A DNA stretch of 64,000 nucleotides from Rheinheimera hassiensis (GTDB taxonomy: Bacteria > Pseudomonadota > Gammaproteobacteria > Enterobacterales > Alteromonadaceae). A program made the position numbers and the translations under genes. Below are positions 9,376 to 20,549 of this stretch, in pieces (within the stretch, counting starts at the first letter, position 1; every line of letters starts with the position of its first letter). Below the pieces are notes generated by a model, which was not told where the DNA came from, did no database searches, and saw only the letters and a program-made list of their open reading frames with translations. The stretch lies in assembly GCF_022436675.1 (NCBI RefSeq), contig NZ_JAKUJZ010000006.1, positions 96,021 through 160,020 of the forward strand. Direction: 5' to 3'.

Positions 9376-9900
9376 TTAGCGTAACCGGCCACGCACCGTT
9401 TTGCGCGCCTGACCGGCCAAACTGATTAAACTCTGCTGAGTATGCCCATGACACAAGGCGACTGCAAGTGCATCGGCGGCGTCGGCCTGCGGGTTGGCCG
9501 GTAACTTTAATAAGGTGCGCACCATATGCTGTACCTGCGCTTTATCGGCGGCGCCGGTGCCCACGACCGACTGTTTTACCTGCCGCGCTGAGTATTCATA
9601 CACCTCAAGCCCGGCATGTTTGGCGGCAACTATGGCAGCACCACGTGCCTGCCCCAGCTTTAACGCAGAGTCAGCATTGCGCGCCATAAACACCTGCTCA
9701 ATGGCAAAAATAGTCGGCTGGGTTTGGCTGATAATTTCACTGACGCCGTTAAAAATATCCAACAGGCGCTCGGGCAGTAAATCAGTGGTGGTCAGGCGGA
9801 TACAGCCGCTGGCAACATACTCGAACTTCATGCCGACCTGGCGCACTACGCCGTAGCCGGTTAAACGGCTGCCCGGGTCAATGCCCAGAATAATATTCAC
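9376..9900 (-). CDS. ruvC: Holliday junction resolvase RuvC
   Basis: RuvC is the dimeric endonuclease that cleaves Holliday junctions symmetrically. The 174-residue protein has an RNase H-like fold. Its four acidic catalytic residues are recognisable: Asp in [12 protein letters not shown], Glu in FAIEQVFMA, and the Asp pair in [15 protein letters not shown]. It begins 13 bp after yebC. Confidence 0.97.
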   Translation of the reverse strand: MNIILGIDPGSRLTGYGVVRQVGMKFEYVASGCIRLTTTDLLPERLLDIFNGVSEIISQTQPTIFAIEQVFMARNADSALKLGQARGAAIVAAKHAGLEVYEYSARQVKQSVVGTGAADKAQVQHMVRTLLKLPANPQADAADALAVALCHGHTQQSLISLAGQARKTVRGRLR

Positions 9901-9913
9901 AGTTGCGCCACGC

Positions 9914-10657
9914 TTAACCGTGCTCTGCCATCAGCTCGTCACTGATATCGGCATTGTGATACACGTTTTGCACGTCGTCTGAGTCTTCCAATTGGTCGAG
10001 CAGTTTAAAAAACGCTGCTACATGATCTGCATCGACTTCAGCCCGGGTAGAGGGTATTAAGGTTACTTCGCTGCTATCCGGCATAAAACCAGCGGCTATC
10101 AGGGCGTCTTTCACATCATTAAACTGCTCAGCAGCGGTCAGCACTTCAAAGCTGCCATCATCATGACTGATAATATCCTCGGCTCCGGCGTTTAGCGCCG
10201 CTTCCATCAGGCTGTCTTCATCCACGCCAGGGGCAAAAATCAGTACGCCGCGGCGGCTGAATAAATAGGCTACTGAGCCACTGGTGCCCAGGCTGCCGCC
10301 AGCTTTGGTGAATGCATGGCGGACATCGGCCACGGTGCGCTTGTGGTTGTCGGTCATGGTTTCTACAATCACCGCTACGCCATTCGGGCCATAGCCTTCA
10401 TATACCAGCTCTTCGTAATTTTCGCCCTCGCTGGCACCGGCCCCGCGTTTTATGGCGCGGTCGATAGTGTCACGGGTCATGTTTTCTGATAAGGCTTTGT
10501 CTACCGCCAATCGCAAACGCGGATTGACGCTAACATCAGGATTCAATCGGGCCGCTACGGTTAGCTCGCGGATAATTTTGGTAAAAATTTTATTTTTTTT
10601 CGCATCCTGACGGGCTTTGCGATGCTTCATGTTCGCCCATTTACTATGGCCGGCCAT
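9914..10657 (-). CDS. yebC: YebC/PmpR family protein
   Basis: This is a member of the TACO1/YebC family. Members are described both as DNA-binding regulators and, more recently, as factors relieving ribosome stalling. The 247-residue product carries the family start [21 protein letters not shown] and the [13 protein letters not shown] motif. The ATG at 10657 has a good ribosome site (TAAGGAG). The ruvC neighbourhood is the usual context. The precise cellular role here is not shown by the sequence. Confidence 0.95.
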   Translation of the reverse strand: MAGHSKWANMKHRKARQDAKKNKIFTKIIRELTVAARLNPDVSVNPRLRLAVDKALSENMTRDTIDRAIKRGAGASEGENYEELVYEGYGPNGVAVIVETMTDNHKRTVADVRHAFTKAGGSLGTSGSVAYLFSRRGVLIFAPGVDEDSLMEAALNAGAEDIISHDDGSFEVLTAAEQFNDVKDALIAAGFMPDSSEVTLIPSTRAEVDADHVAAFFKLLDQLEDSDDVQNVYHNADISDELMAEHG

Positions 10658-10673
10658 CAGTTACTCCTTAGTT

Positions 10674-10695
10674 GTGGCAGCAAGATTGCTGCCAC
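10674..10695. other. Perfect hairpin between aspS and yebC
   Basis: GTGGCAGCAA-GA-TTGCTGCCAC is a perfect 10-bp inverted repeat around a 2-base centre in the 64-bp gap between aspS and yebC. No T-run follows on either strand, so it is not a classical terminator. It could be an mRNA processing or stability element that tunes aspS against the downstream genes. Confidence 0.5.
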
Positions 10696-10721
10696 GGTAT
10701 TGCAGATAAAAATAGTAAAAC

Positions 10722-12500
10722 TTATTCTGCTTTAGCTACTACGGCGATGCCAAGCTCAGCCAGTTGTGCCGGGTTAGCGGCGCCAGGGGCATCGGTTAAT
10801 GGGCAAGCGGCAGTGGCAGTTTTAGGGAACGCCATCACATCACGTATTGAAGTGGCGCCGGTCATTAACATTACCAGACGGTCCAGGCCGAAAGCCAAAC
10901 CGGCGTGCGGAGGCGTGCCGTATTTTAACGCTTCCAGTAAGAAACCAAACTTTTCGCGGGCTTCTTCATCGCTGATACCCAGCAGAGTAAATACCTTAGC
11001 TTGCACATCTGCGCTGTGGATACGCACCGAACCACCACCCAATTCAGTGCCGTTTAACACCATGTCGTAGGCATTAGACAACAGCTCACCTAGTTTCAGC
11101 TCATTGTTAGCGGTGTTTAAAAACGCCGCCGTATCCAGTGGCGAGGTAAAAGGGTGATGTACAGCAGAAAAACTGCCGTCGTCGTTTTCTTCAAACATCG
11201 GGAAGTCCACTACCCACAGTGGTTTCCAGCCCGCTTGGGTAATGCCTAAATCCTCACCCAGCTTTAAACGCAGCGCGCCCATGGCTTCACACACCACTTT
11301 GTAGCTGTCGGCACCAAAGAAAATTAAATCGCCGTTAGCTGCAGCAGTGCGGGCAATAATAGTGCTGATAATCTCCGGCGTTAAAAATTTCGCTACCGGC
11401 GATTGCACGCCGTCTGCGCCTGCAGTTACGTCATTCACCTTCATCCAGGCTAAGCCTTTGGCACCGTAAATGCCAACAAAGCTGGTGTAGTTGTCGATAT
11501 CTTTACGCGATACTTTCTCGGCAGCACCAGGTACTTTTAGCGCCACTACCCGGCCTTTGGCATCGTTAGCCGGGCCGGAGAATACTTTAAATTCAACGTC
11601 TTTAAGTAAATCGGCGACATCAACAAACTGCATCGGGTTGCGTAAATCCGGTTTGTCTGAGCCATACAGCCGCATCGCTTCCCAATACTGCATGCGTGGC
11701 ATTTTGCCTAAATCGACACCCAGCAACTGGTTAAACATTTGTACAACCATCTGCTCGGTCACTTCCATGACCTGCTCTGCGCTCATAAAAGAGGTTTCAA
11801 TATCAATCTGGGTGAATTCCGGCTGGCGGTCAGCCCGTAAATCTTCATCGCGGAAGCATTTAACAATTTGGTAGTAGCGATCCAGACCCGACATCATCAG
11901 CAATTGTTTAAACAGCTGTGGTGATTGCGGCAGGGCAAAAAACTCGCCTTTGTGGGTGCGGCTTGGCACTAAGTAATCGCGGGCGCCTTCCGGTGTGGCT
12001 TTAGTTAAAATGGGCGTTTCGACGTCCATAAAACCATGGCTGTCCATAAAGTTACGCACAAAGCTGGTGACTTTAGCGCGAAACTTTAACCGCTCACTCA
12101 TCAGCGGCCGGCGCAGGTCAAGGTAACGGTACTTTAAGCGCTGCTCTTCGCTGTTGTTTTGGTTAGAGTCCAGCGGCAAAGGTGCAGCTTTATTAAGGAT
12201 AATCAGTTCGCTGGCGTACACTTCTACTGCGCCGGTAGCCATATCTTTGTTAATTTGCGAGTCTGGTCGTGCCCGCACCTGGCCTTTGATTTGAATACAA
12301 AATTCATTGCGCAGTGTATAGGCAACATCAAACAGGTCTTTTAAATCCGGGTCGCAGACAACCTGCACCATACCTTCACGGTCACGCAAGTCTAAGAAAA
12401 TCAAACCACCCAGATCGCGGCGCCGGTTAACCCAGCCGCATAAAGACACTTGTTGCCCAACATGTTGTGCGGTTAATAAACCACAATAATGGCTACGCAT
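10722..12500 (-). CDS. aspS: Aspartate-tRNA ligase
   Basis: AspS charges tRNA-Asp in the cytoplasm. It is a class II synthetase of 592 residues, the usual bacterial length. The N-terminal OB-fold anticodon-binding domain ([22 protein letters not shown]) covers about residues 1-105. The catalytic core contains [18 protein letters not shown] (motif 2) and the [15 protein letters not shown] motif 3. The bacterial GAD insertion lies between them. It heads the run aspS-yebC-ruvC-ruvA-ruvB. Confidence 0.98.
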   Translation of the reverse strand: MRSHYCGLLTAQHVGQQVSLCGWVNRRRDLGGLIFLDLRDREGMVQVVCDPDLKDLFDVAYTLRNEFCIQIKGQVRARPDSQINKDMATGAVEVYASELIILNKAAPLPLDSNQNNSEEQRLKYRYLDLRRPLMSERLKFRAKVTSFVRNFMDSHGFMDVETPILTKATPEGARDYLVPSRTHKGEFFALPQSPQLFKQLLMMSGLDRYYQIVKCFRDEDLRADRQPEFTQIDIETSFMSAEQVMEVTEQMVVQMFNQLLGVDLGKMPRMQYWEAMRLYGSDKPDLRNPMQFVDVADLLKDVEFKVFSGPANDAKGRVVALKVPGAAEKVSRKDIDNYTSFVGIYGAKGLAWMKVNDVTAGADGVQSPVAKFLTPEIISTIIARTAAANGDLIFFGADSYKVVCEAMGALRLKLGEDLGITQAGWKPLWVVDFPMFEENDDGSFSAVHHPFTSPLDTAAFLNTANNELKLGELLSNAYDMVLNGTELGGGSVRIHSADVQAKVFTLLGISDEEAREKFGFLLEALKYGTPPHAGLAFGLDRLVMLMTGATSIRDVMAFPKTATAACPLTDAPGAANPAQLAELGIAVVAKAE

Positions 12501-12583
12501 TAAACCTTCCTTCTACCTTGCTAATCAGCGGCACTAAAATGACGGCTAATTATATAGAAATGACGCCTAATGTCACTGCCCGC

Positions 12584-15406
12584 TTACGAAAACACCGATC
12601 GGGAAAAACAATACTGATTCTTGCCCTGCTGCTTAACCCGGTACATCAGGCTATCGGCTACTTTCAGCAGTTTAACACTGTCAGTACCATCATCAGGGTA
12701 TACTGCAATACCAATGCTGGCTCCTACCTGAACTTCACCAACCGATAAGGTTAGTGGTTGGCTTAACTGGTGCAGCATTTTCTCTGCCACTATAGCGGCA
12801 TCTTCGCGGCTAAGCAGGCCGGTGAGTAACACCACAAATTCATCGCCGCCAAAGCGGGCAACGGTATCGCTTTTTCTGACAGCTTCTTTGAGCAGCAAAG
12901 CAAGCTTCAGCAGCAGTTCGTCGCCTACATCATGGCCATGCAGATCGTTGACTTCTTTAAAGCCGTCCAGATCGATAAATAGCAGTGCCAGAATTTCATT
13001 GTGCCGGGCATGTTGTAATAAAGCCTGCTCTATCCGCTCTTTAATCAGGCCACGGTTAGGCAACTGCGTTAAATCATCATGTGTGGCCATAAAACGCATT
13101 TTTTGTTCGGCTTGCCGGCGCAGGCGCACTTCTTTGCGTAATGACAAATTCCAAAGCACAAAGAATGTCAGCAGCACAAGCGCTGCGCCACCAATCTGCC
13201 ACATCATGCGGTTAAACTGAGCTTTATTAATGCCCTGTGTTATCTGAAAACTAAACCACTTTTGATACAACTGTTGCCGTTCTGCCTGGCCAATGCTGCG
13301 CAGGCCCTTGTTGAGGATCTCTAATAGCGGGAGGTAATCGTTACGCACAGCTATCAGTGAGGGATAAGACGGTAAATCATCCAGCACTTGTACACGCAGA
13401 TACATGTAGCCAGTCTGGCGCAGCATTTCACTGGCGGCCTCGACAGAGTCGATGACAAAATCGACCTCGTGTTGCAACAGCAAATCCAGAGCGCGGCGCA
13501 AATCAACAACTGGCTTTACGTCAATTTGCGGATAAACGTCGTTAAGATGTTTAGCCAGTTGATAGTCTTTATAAATTGCTACCCGCTTACCATTCAGATC
13601 AGCTGTACTGAGTATGGTAGCCTCATCGCCCCGGCTGATAGTCGCCCACTGTATTGACCAGAACTCGTCGCTAAATACCGCATAACTTTTACGATCTTCG
13701 CGCTGCGAAACATTAGCGATAAGGTCAAGATTTTTCTGCTGCAGATCAGCCAGCATAACGTCGAACTGGCTGTAAACGGTGATATCAAAATCAATGTTCA
13801 TTCGCTGGCTAAGCAAGTTAAACATATCCACGGTGACCCCGGCCGGGTTGCCATTTTCGTCAACAAACTCCATCGGCGCCCAGTCGCTGAGCATACCAAC
13901 ACGCAACTTGCTATGGTTTCTCAACCAATCTGCTTCTTTTGCTGATAACGGCACTTTGTCGCGAAAAGCAGCAAAATAATGCTGCGATTTATCTGTGATC
14001 CAACGTTGTTCTGCCTGTTCCAGTGCGTCAAGCTTAAGCGCAGCAAAACCTTGCCGGATATGCTCTGCCAACTCAGGTTTATCTGCCCTGACCAGGCTAT
14101 ACAACGGCGAGCTGACGCTGCTTGATTCCAGCTTGCTAAAACTATCCCACATGTTCAACTGCTGTAAACGCATTGGTATAGTGGCTGAAGCAGCAAAAAA
14201 ACCCAGTAAATGTCCGCTTAAAGAGGCATCCAGCATCTCGTTCAGGGTGCGATACCTTTCAAACGCTAATTGTGGATAACGCGCCTGCAACTCGGCTACA
14301 TAGGGTGCATTTTCAAACACCCCCACTTTACCGGTGCTGCTGTCGTCTAAGTGCTTCAACTGTAATTTTGCCAGGCTGAAAAATTCTGAATTAAAACTGT
14401 ATAGTTGATGCGCATCCAGCAAATTGTCTGGCAGCCCCTTGTTGTCTGGAAACGCCACTACCACATCAATCCGGCCTTTTTGCAAATTATTCAGATTATT
14501 AAACGAAGAGTCTGGTACAAAAGCGATTTTTGTACCGGTTTGCTCAGACCACAGCTGCCACATATCAACAAACAGGCCCTGTGCCTCGCCCTGCAGCGAC
14601 ACGTGCATGTACGGCTGATTATCAATAGACACGCCAAGCAGCAAGGTGTCCTGCTGTGCCGGCACGCCCAGCCAGCGTCTTTCCAGCTCATCAAGAAAGC
14701 TACGGTTAAGCCGCGAAGTGGCCTCAGCCAACTGTTGTGCCAGCTGCTTATTGGCAGGCAGCACAGCATATACCAACTCCATCTTGCGCAATGCAATACG
14801 GCGGAACAAAGGAAACTTTTGATTAAGCTCTTCATAGCGGGGGTCTTGAGTAGGAAGCCGGTCCAGACCGGTAAAAGCGGCAACCTTTCCATCAAGAGCA
14901 GCCTGATACAAAGCAGTAATATTAGGAAAATACATAAAGTTGCCTTGCGGCAATTGTTGTTTTAGTGCCGCCAGATGGCCGGTATTTTCCACCACACCGA
15001 TTACGAAGGGTTGCAGGTCTTTTAATGAGTTAACGCCGGTCAAATCGCGCATTACGTAGATATTGCTAAAAGCATCAATATTAAGCTCGGTAAGCTTAAA
15101 CATGGCACTGCGCTCTGGCGTGTTAGCCATAGCACCATGTAATTGCACATCGCCTTGTTGCAGCAGCTTTAATGTGTCTGGCCAATCGGCGGCAATAAAG
15201 TCTATCTGAATGTTTTCCTGCCGCGCCACTTCGCGCCAGTAATCTACTGCCAGCCCAGCTACTTCACCGTCATTATTGGTAAACATATAAGGATAAGTGT
15301 CTGCACTTAATGCCACCTTCAGCCTGTCAGGTAAGTTGGTTTCAGATGCATAAGAGTGTGCCAGCGAGAATATCAGCAACACAGCTAAGATAGATTTGCC
15401 AATCAT
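12584..15406 (-). CDS. Diguanylate cyclase with three periplasmic substrate-binding domains
   Basis: This is a predicted inner-membrane sensor that makes cyclic di-GMP. The 940-residue protein has a signal peptide (LIFSLAHSYASE) and three tandem SBP_bac_3-type domains. They start near LKVALSADTYPYMF (about residue 28), LLLGVSIDNQPYMH (about 255) and LRVGMLSDWAPMEF (about 498). A transmembrane helix (about 738-757) and a cytoplasmic GGDEF domain (about 775-940) follow. The catalytic ARFGGDEF is intact and an RKSD inhibitory-site motif sits five residues upstream, so product inhibition is likely. The ligands are unknown, but such domains usually bind amino acids or small carboxylates. It stands alone, divergent from the DUF72 gene. 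Confidence 0.93.
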   Translation of the reverse strand: MIGKSILAVLLIFSLAHSYASETNLPDRLKVALSADTYPYMFTNNDGEVAGLAVDYWREVARQENIQIDFIAADWPDTLKLLQQGDVQLHGAMANTPERSAMFKLTELNIDAFSNIYVMRDLTGVNSLKDLQPFVIGVVENTGHLAALKQQLPQGNFMYFPNITALYQAALDGKVAAFTGLDRLPTQDPRYEELNQKFPLFRRIALRKMELVYAVLPANKQLAQQLAEATSRLNRSFLDELERRWLGVPAQQDTLLLGVSIDNQPYMHVSLQGEAQGLFVDMWQLWSEQTGTKIAFVPDSSFNNLNNLQKGRIDVVVAFPDNKGLPDNLLDAHQLYSFNSEFFSLAKLQLKHLDDSSTGKVGVFENAPYVAELQARYPQLAFERYRTLNEMLDASLSGHLLGFFAASATIPMRLQQLNMWDSFSKLESSSVSSPLYSLVRADKPELAEHIRQGFAALKLDALEQAEQRWITDKSQHYFAAFRDKVPLSAKEADWLRNHSKLRVGMLSDWAPMEFVDENGNPAGVTVDMFNLLSQRMNIDFDITVYSQFDVMLADLQQKNLDLIANVSQREDRKSYAVFSDEFWSIQWATISRGDEATILSTADLNGKRVAIYKDYQLAKHLNDVYPQIDVKPVVDLRRALDLLLQHEVDFVIDSVEAASEMLRQTGYMYLRVQVLDDLPSYPSLIAVRNDYLPLLEILNKGLRSIGQAERQQLYQKWFSFQITQGINKAQFNRMMWQIGGAALVLLTFFVLWNLSLRKEVRLRRQAEQKMRFMATHDDLTQLPNRGLIKERIEQALLQHARHNEILALLFIDLDGFKEVNDLHGHDVGDELLLKLALLLKEAVRKSDTVARFGGDEFVVLLTGLLSREDAAIVAEKMLHQLSQPLTLSVGEVQVGASIGIAVYPDDGTDSVKLLKVADSLMYRVKQQGKNQYCFSRSVFS

Positions 15407-15472
15407 TATGTTATGCTTCCCAGCTTTAGTCTGTTAGTTGTACGCCGCCTCAGGAGTAAGGTCAAGTCAGCT

Positions 15473-16309
15473 ATGTTATATCTCGGCTGCCCGGTATGGG
15501 CCAACCCAAAATGGAAGAATGCCATCTACACCAAAGATGCCAAAGCAACCGACTTTTTGCCGCAATATGCCCGTTATTTTAACAGTGCTGAGGGCAATAC
15601 CACCTTCTATGCTGATCCATCAGATGATACTTTACAACGCTGGCTGCAAGACACACCCAATCACTATCGCTTTGTGTTAAAAGTGCCACAGCGCATTAGT
15701 CATCATGGCGGCGCAGACAGCATGCTGCAGTTGCGAGACTGGCTTAAACGTATGGCAGTGCTTGGGCAGAAACTGGCACTGGTGCACCTGCAACTGCCTG
15801 CGCGCACCGGCCCGGCCGACTTTAGCTACATCAGCACCCTGGTTGAACAGATCAGCCAACAATGCCGCTGTGCGTTGGAAGTGCGTCATCCGGCTTTTTT
15901 TGACAAAGGCCAACATGAAATTCAACTGCACAAGATGTTGCAACATTATGGCGCTGAGCGCGTTGTTATTGACAGCAGGGCCTTATTTTCCGTGCCTGCT
16001 ACCACTCAGGCATTAACAGATGCTCAGGCCAAAAAGCCCCGCGTGCCGGTGCATGCGATAAGTTTCAGTCAAACACCTGTGCTGCGCTTTATCGGTACCG
16101 ATGATATGGCCGTTAACCGGCAGTTTTATCAGCCTTGGCTAACCAAAGTGCAGCAATGGCTGGACGACGGCAAAAGCCCGTTTTGTTTTTTTCATACGCC
16201 GGATAATCTTTTAGCGCCGCAGTTATGCCGCCAATTTGCCCAGGATTTAGCCTACCCTCACAACTGTCTGGAACCCTGGCCTGGCGAGCAGCAATTCAGC
16301 TTGCTGTAG
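15473..16309 (+). CDS. DUF72 (YecE-like) protein
   Basis: This is a DUF72 family protein of unknown function with a predicted TIM-barrel fold. The open frame extends to 15413, but family members start with the motif seen here as MLYLGCPVWANPKWK, so the ATG at 15473 is chosen (278 residues). Family motifs are visible: YARYFNSAEGNTTFY, RFVLKVPQRISH and the C-terminal FFHTPDNLLAPQLCRQF. It is divergent from the large cyclase and 59 bp ahead of cmoA. A YecE homologue close to cmoAB is also the E. coli arrangement. Confidence 0.9.
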   Translation: MLYLGCPVWANPKWKNAIYTKDAKATDFLPQYARYFNSAEGNTTFYADPSDDTLQRWLQDTPNHYRFVLKVPQRISHHGGADSMLQLRDWLKRMAVLGQKLALVHLQLPARTGPADFSYISTLVEQISQQCRCALEVRHPAFFDKGQHEIQLHKMLQHYGAERVVIDSRALFSVPATTQALTDAQAKKPRVPVHAISFSQTPVLRFIGTDDMAVNRQFYQPWLTKVQQWLDDGKSPFCFFHTPDNLLAPQLCRQFAQDLAYPHNCLEPWPGEQQFSLL

Positions 16310-16329
16310 TTTTGCGGCATTTAAGGTAA

Positions 16330-17094
<765 letters not shown>

Positions 17095-17118
17095 GGCCAC
17101 TCTTATATAAGGTTAGCT

Positions 17119-18084
17119 ATGCTCGATTTCACGCCCTTTTATGCCCAATTGGCCAGCAATAAACTGCACAGCTGGCTACAGACGTTACCTGCGCAGCTGG
17201 CCAGCTGGAGCAAAGACGCCCTGCATGGCGATTTTAAACAGTGGCAAAAAGTGATCACTAATTTACCGGCAACCAGGCCCTCGCTTACTGAGCTGAAAAG
17301 CGCAGTGCAGTTTGGTAATGCTGATGATATCAGCAGCGGCGAAGCGCAGCAGATCCGTTACTTACTGCAGCAGTTAAAACCCTGGCGTAAAGGTCCGTTT
17401 AATATTCACGGTATTGATATTGATACCGAGTGGCGCTCTGACTTTAAATGGGATCGGGTACTGCCGCATATTGCTCCGCTGGCAAACCGCACTTTACTGG
17501 ATGTGGGCTGTGGCAGTGGTTATCACTTGTGGCGCATGCGCGGCGAAGGCGCAGAATTTGTTGTCGGCATTGACCCGTCGCAGCTGTTTTATGCGCAGTT
17601 TCAGGCGATTAAACATTTTAACCCCGACCCGGCAGTTAATCTGATCCCGATAGGCATTGACGAGATGCCGGCTCTGAAGCAGTTTGATACCGTGTTCTCA
17701 ATGGGTGTGTTGTATCACCGCCGCTCGCCGCTGGATTTTCTGCAACAGTTGAAAAACCAACTGCGCCCGGGTGGCGAGTTGATCCTGGAAACCTTAGTGG
17801 TAGAAGGTGACGAACATACGGTACTGGTGCCCGGCGAGCGTTACGCCAAGATGCGTAATGTCTGGTTTATCCCCAGCGTTGCTGCGCTAACACACTGGCT
17901 GCAACGGTTAGGTTTTAGCAATGTACGGCTGGTAGATCTAAACCGCACCAGCTTAGACGAGCAGCGCAAAAGCGACTGGATGGAAAACGAAAGTTTAATT
18001 GATTTTCTTGATGCAACTGATCATAGTAAAACCATAGAAGGCTATCCGGCGCCGCTTCGGGCGGTGATCGTCGCCAACGTATAA
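17119..18084 (+). CDS. cmoB: tRNA U34 carboxymethyltransferase CmoB
   Basis: CmoB transfers the carboxymethyl group from carboxy-SAM to 5-hydroxyuridine at tRNA position 34. The 321-residue protein has the family N-terminal helical region ([11 protein letters not shown]) and a class I methyltransferase core ([35 protein letters not shown]). The C-terminal [18 protein letters not shown] motif is present. An operon with cmoA is the rule in gammaproteobacteria. Confidence 0.97.
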   Translation: MLDFTPFYAQLASNKLHSWLQTLPAQLASWSKDALHGDFKQWQKVITNLPATRPSLTELKSAVQFGNADDISSGEAQQIRYLLQQLKPWRKGPFNIHGIDIDTEWRSDFKWDRVLPHIAPLANRTLLDVGCGSGYHLWRMRGEGAEFVVGIDPSQLFYAQFQAIKHFNPDPAVNLIPIGIDEMPALKQFDTVFSMGVLYHRRSPLDFLQQLKNQLRPGGELILETLVVEGDEHTVLVPGERYAKMRNVWFIPSVAALTHWLQRLGFSNVRLVDLNRTSLDEQRKSDWMENESLIDFLDATDHSKTIEGYPAPLRAVIVANV

Positions 18085-18107
18085 CGCCACAGGAGCGCAC
18101 GCCCGTT

Positions 18108-19004
18108 ATGCCCTACCGTCCACGTTCAACCCTGGAGCAATGGCGCATTTTGCAAGCTGTTGTCGATGCCGGTGGCTATGCGCAGGCGGCAGATCTGCTG
18201 AATAAAAGCCAGTCATCGCTGAACCATGCCGTAGCGAAATTACAAACCCAGCTTGGTGTTGAGTTGCTGGAAGTGCGCGGTCGCAAAGCCTATCTGACCG
18301 ACGCCGGTGAAGTGATGCTGCGCCGCTCCCGGTTACTGACACAGCAAGTGGAAGATTTGGAATTGCTGGCCGCCAATATCGATCAGGGCTGGGAGCCGGA
18401 AATCCGTATTGCAGTAGAACTGGCCTACCCGCGACGCTTTTTAAATGAAGCCCTGGCGGCGTTTTATCCGCTCAGCCGCGGCAGCCGCATTCAGCTTATC
18501 GATTGCGTTATTACCGGCACCGCAGAAATTATCCAGCAAAAACGCGCTGATCTGGTTATAGCCGCTTCGGCTGTTATTCCTAAAGGCTACCTGGGTGAAC
18601 ATTTATGTCATACCCGCTTTATTCCGCTTACCGGTAGTAATAATCCGTTAGCCACCGCAAGCCATATTGACCAAAATGAGCTGAGCCAGCATTTGCAACT
18701 GGTGATCCGTGACACCGCACAGAAACCGCAGGAAAATATCGGTTGGCTGCGCGCGGAGCAACGCTGGACAGTAGATAACTTCTTTGAGGCGATAGAAATT
18801 TTGCAACTGGGGCTGGGCTTTTGCTGGTTGCCGGATTTTATGGTGACAGACTATATTGCCCGTGGCACTCTGGTACAACTGAGCCTGAACCAAAGCAGCG
18901 AACGCATAGCAACCATATCGCTGGTAGCGCCCAAAGAAGAAACGCTTGGCCCCGGCAGTAAACAATTACGCCAGTTAATTCTGGCCGCTCATCAAAAATC
19001 CTGA
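18108..19004 (+). CDS. LysR family transcriptional regulator
   Basis: This 298-residue LysR-type regulator has an N-terminal winged helix-turn-helix (GGYAQAADLLNKSQSSLNHAVAKLQ, about residues 20-45). The linker helix and a substrate-binding-like effector domain (about 95-295) follow. Unusually for the family, no divergent target gene is adjacent. It lies 23 bp after cmoB in the same direction and 7 bp before a small unknown gene. Its target and inducer cannot be told from the sequence. Confidence 0.93.
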   Translation: MPYRPRSTLEQWRILQAVVDAGGYAQAADLLNKSQSSLNHAVAKLQTQLGVELLEVRGRKAYLTDAGEVMLRRSRLLTQQVEDLELLAANIDQGWEPEIRIAVELAYPRRFLNEALAAFYPLSRGSRIQLIDCVITGTAEIIQQKRADLVIAASAVIPKGYLGEHLCHTRFIPLTGSNNPLATASHIDQNELSQHLQLVIRDTAQKPQENIGWLRAEQRWTVDNFFEAIEILQLGLGFCWLPDFMVTDYIARGTLVQLSLNQSSERIATISLVAPKEETLGPGSKQLRQLILAAHQKS

Positions 19005-19011
19005 GGCAATT

Positions 19012-19419
19012 ATGCAACAACAAGAACTGAATAACTTAATGCAGGCCGCGGCCGCAGACGCGGTAAAATATGCCGCAGAAGAGCACCAATTAACGCTGGA
19101 TCACAGCATAGACAGCCTGCAGCAAATTGATGTTTTGCTGGCAGAATTACACAGCAGGGAACAAAAGCAGCGCCATTCGGCCGAGGTAGTGTTTACCTTA
19201 TGTAACATTATCGGTGCTTATATTGGCGAGTTATTTATCGCCAATGTTGGCGGCCACTGGCAACATGATCAGAGCGACAGCGAAGCGCCTTTTGTTTATA
19301 TACGGCTGAATGACAAAGAATTTCCATTTGCTTCAGTGTGTTACCACAAGTTTACCCGCGACAACAGCATCAGTTTATATGACTATGTAAAGCAAGCTAT
19401 GGCAAATGCTATGCAGTAA
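19012..19419 (+). CDS. Small acidic protein, DUF3806-like
   Basis: This is a 135-residue cytoplasmic protein with no signal or membrane segment. Its pattern is YAAEEHQLTLDHSIDSLQQIDVLLAEL, then IIGAYIGELFIANVGGHW, then a short beta-rich end with PFASVCYHKF. That resembles DUF3806 from memory, but a profile search is needed. No function is known. It starts 7 bp after the LysR gene, so the two are probably co-transcribed. Confidence 0.75.
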   Translation: MQQQELNNLMQAAAADAVKYAAEEHQLTLDHSIDSLQQIDVLLAELHSREQKQRHSAEVVFTLCNIIGAYIGELFIANVGGHWQHDQSDSEAPFVYIRLNDKEFPFASVCYHKFTRDNSISLYDYVKQAMANAMQ

Positions 19420-19497
19420 GGCTTTTGTCGGCGGCGTTAAGCAGGTAAAATGCCGCCAATTTTTAGCCTTTCCACTTTCAGTCATTCGAGGATTGCC

Positions 19498-20541
19498 GTG
19501 AGCGAGCAGAAAACATCGTTAAGCTACAAAGACGCCGGAGTTGATATTGACGCAGGTAATGCGTTAGTTGAACGTATTAAAGGCGCAGTCAAACGCACAC
19601 GTCGCCCTGAAGTTATGGGTGGTTTAGGTGGTTTTGGCGCCCTGTGCCAAATTCCGGCCGGTTATAAAGAACCGGTGCTGGTATCAGGCACTGACGGTGT
19701 AGGCACCAAGCTGCGCCTGGCGATGGATTTAAAACGCCATGACGGCGTAGGCATTGATCTGGTGGCCATGTGTGTTAACGATCTGGTCGTACAAGGTGCT
19801 GAGCCGCTGTTCTTCCTCGACTATTACGCCACAGGTAAGTTGGATGTAGATACTGCCTCAGCAGTCGTTAACGGTATCGCCGAAGGCTGTTATCAGTCCG
19901 GCTGTGCGCTGGTAGGCGGCGAAACCGCAGAAATGCCGGGCATGTATCACGGCGAAGATTACGACATCGCCGGTTTCTGTGTTGGTGTGGTGGAAAAAGC
20001 AGATATTATCGATGGCAGTAAAGTACAACCGGGCGATCAATTAATCGCCATGGCATCTTCCGGCCCGCATTCCAACGGTTTTTCGTTAATCCGTAAAGTA
20101 TTGCAAGTCAGCGGTCAGAACCCGGATACTATGCTCGAAGGTAAATCCCTGGCAGATCACCTGCTGGAGCCTACCCGCATTTATGTGAAAAACCTGCTTA
20201 GCCTGTTTAAACAAACCCCGGTGCATGCTTTGTGTCATATTACCGGCGGCGGCTTCTGGGAAAATATTCCACGCGTATTGCCGGAAAATACCAAAGCTGT
20301 TATTGATGGTAAGAGCTGGCAGTGGCCGGCCATTTTCAACTGGCTGCAACAGCAGGGTAATATCAGCCGCCACGAAATGTACCGCACCTTTAACTGTGGT
20401 GTTGGCATGCTGGTAGTGGTACCACAGGACAAACTGCAGCAGGCCATCAGCATACTGCGTGATGCCGGCGAAACAGTGTGGCACCTGGGCGAAATCCAGT
20501 CTGCAGCGGCAGGTGATGAGCTGGTTATTATTAACGAATAA
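19498..20541 (+). CDS. purM: Phosphoribosylformylglycinamidine cyclo-ligase PurM
   Basis: PurM (AIR synthetase) closes the imidazole ring in purine synthesis, using ATP. The GTG at 19498 is chosen: it has a CGAGGA ribosome site six bases upstream and gives [20 protein letters not shown], the family N-terminus, at 347 residues. An upstream in-frame ATG at 19450 has no support. Motifs [27 protein letters not shown] and [14 protein letters not shown] are intact. purN follows 8 bp later. No PurR operator was recognised. Confidence 0.97.
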   Translation: MSEQKTSLSYKDAGVDIDAGNALVERIKGAVKRTRRPEVMGGLGGFGALCQIPAGYKEPVLVSGTDGVGTKLRLAMDLKRHDGVGIDLVAMCVNDLVVQGAEPLFFLDYYATGKLDVDTASAVVNGIAEGCYQSGCALVGGETAEMPGMYHGEDYDIAGFCVGVVEKADIIDGSKVQPGDQLIAMASSGPHSNGFSLIRKVLQVSGQNPDTMLEGKSLADHLLEPTRIYVKNLLSLFKQTPVHALCHITGGGFWENIPRVLPENTKAVIDGKSWQWPAIFNWLQQQGNISRHEMYRTFNCGVGMLVVVPQDKLQQAISILRDAGETVWHLGEIQSAAAGDELVIINE

Positions 20542-20549
20542 GGCAACCG

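Noticed and set aside
14405..14965. 186-codon open frame antisense to the diguanylate cyclase
   Set aside because: It is fully inside a well-supported gene, has no ribosome site and matches no family.
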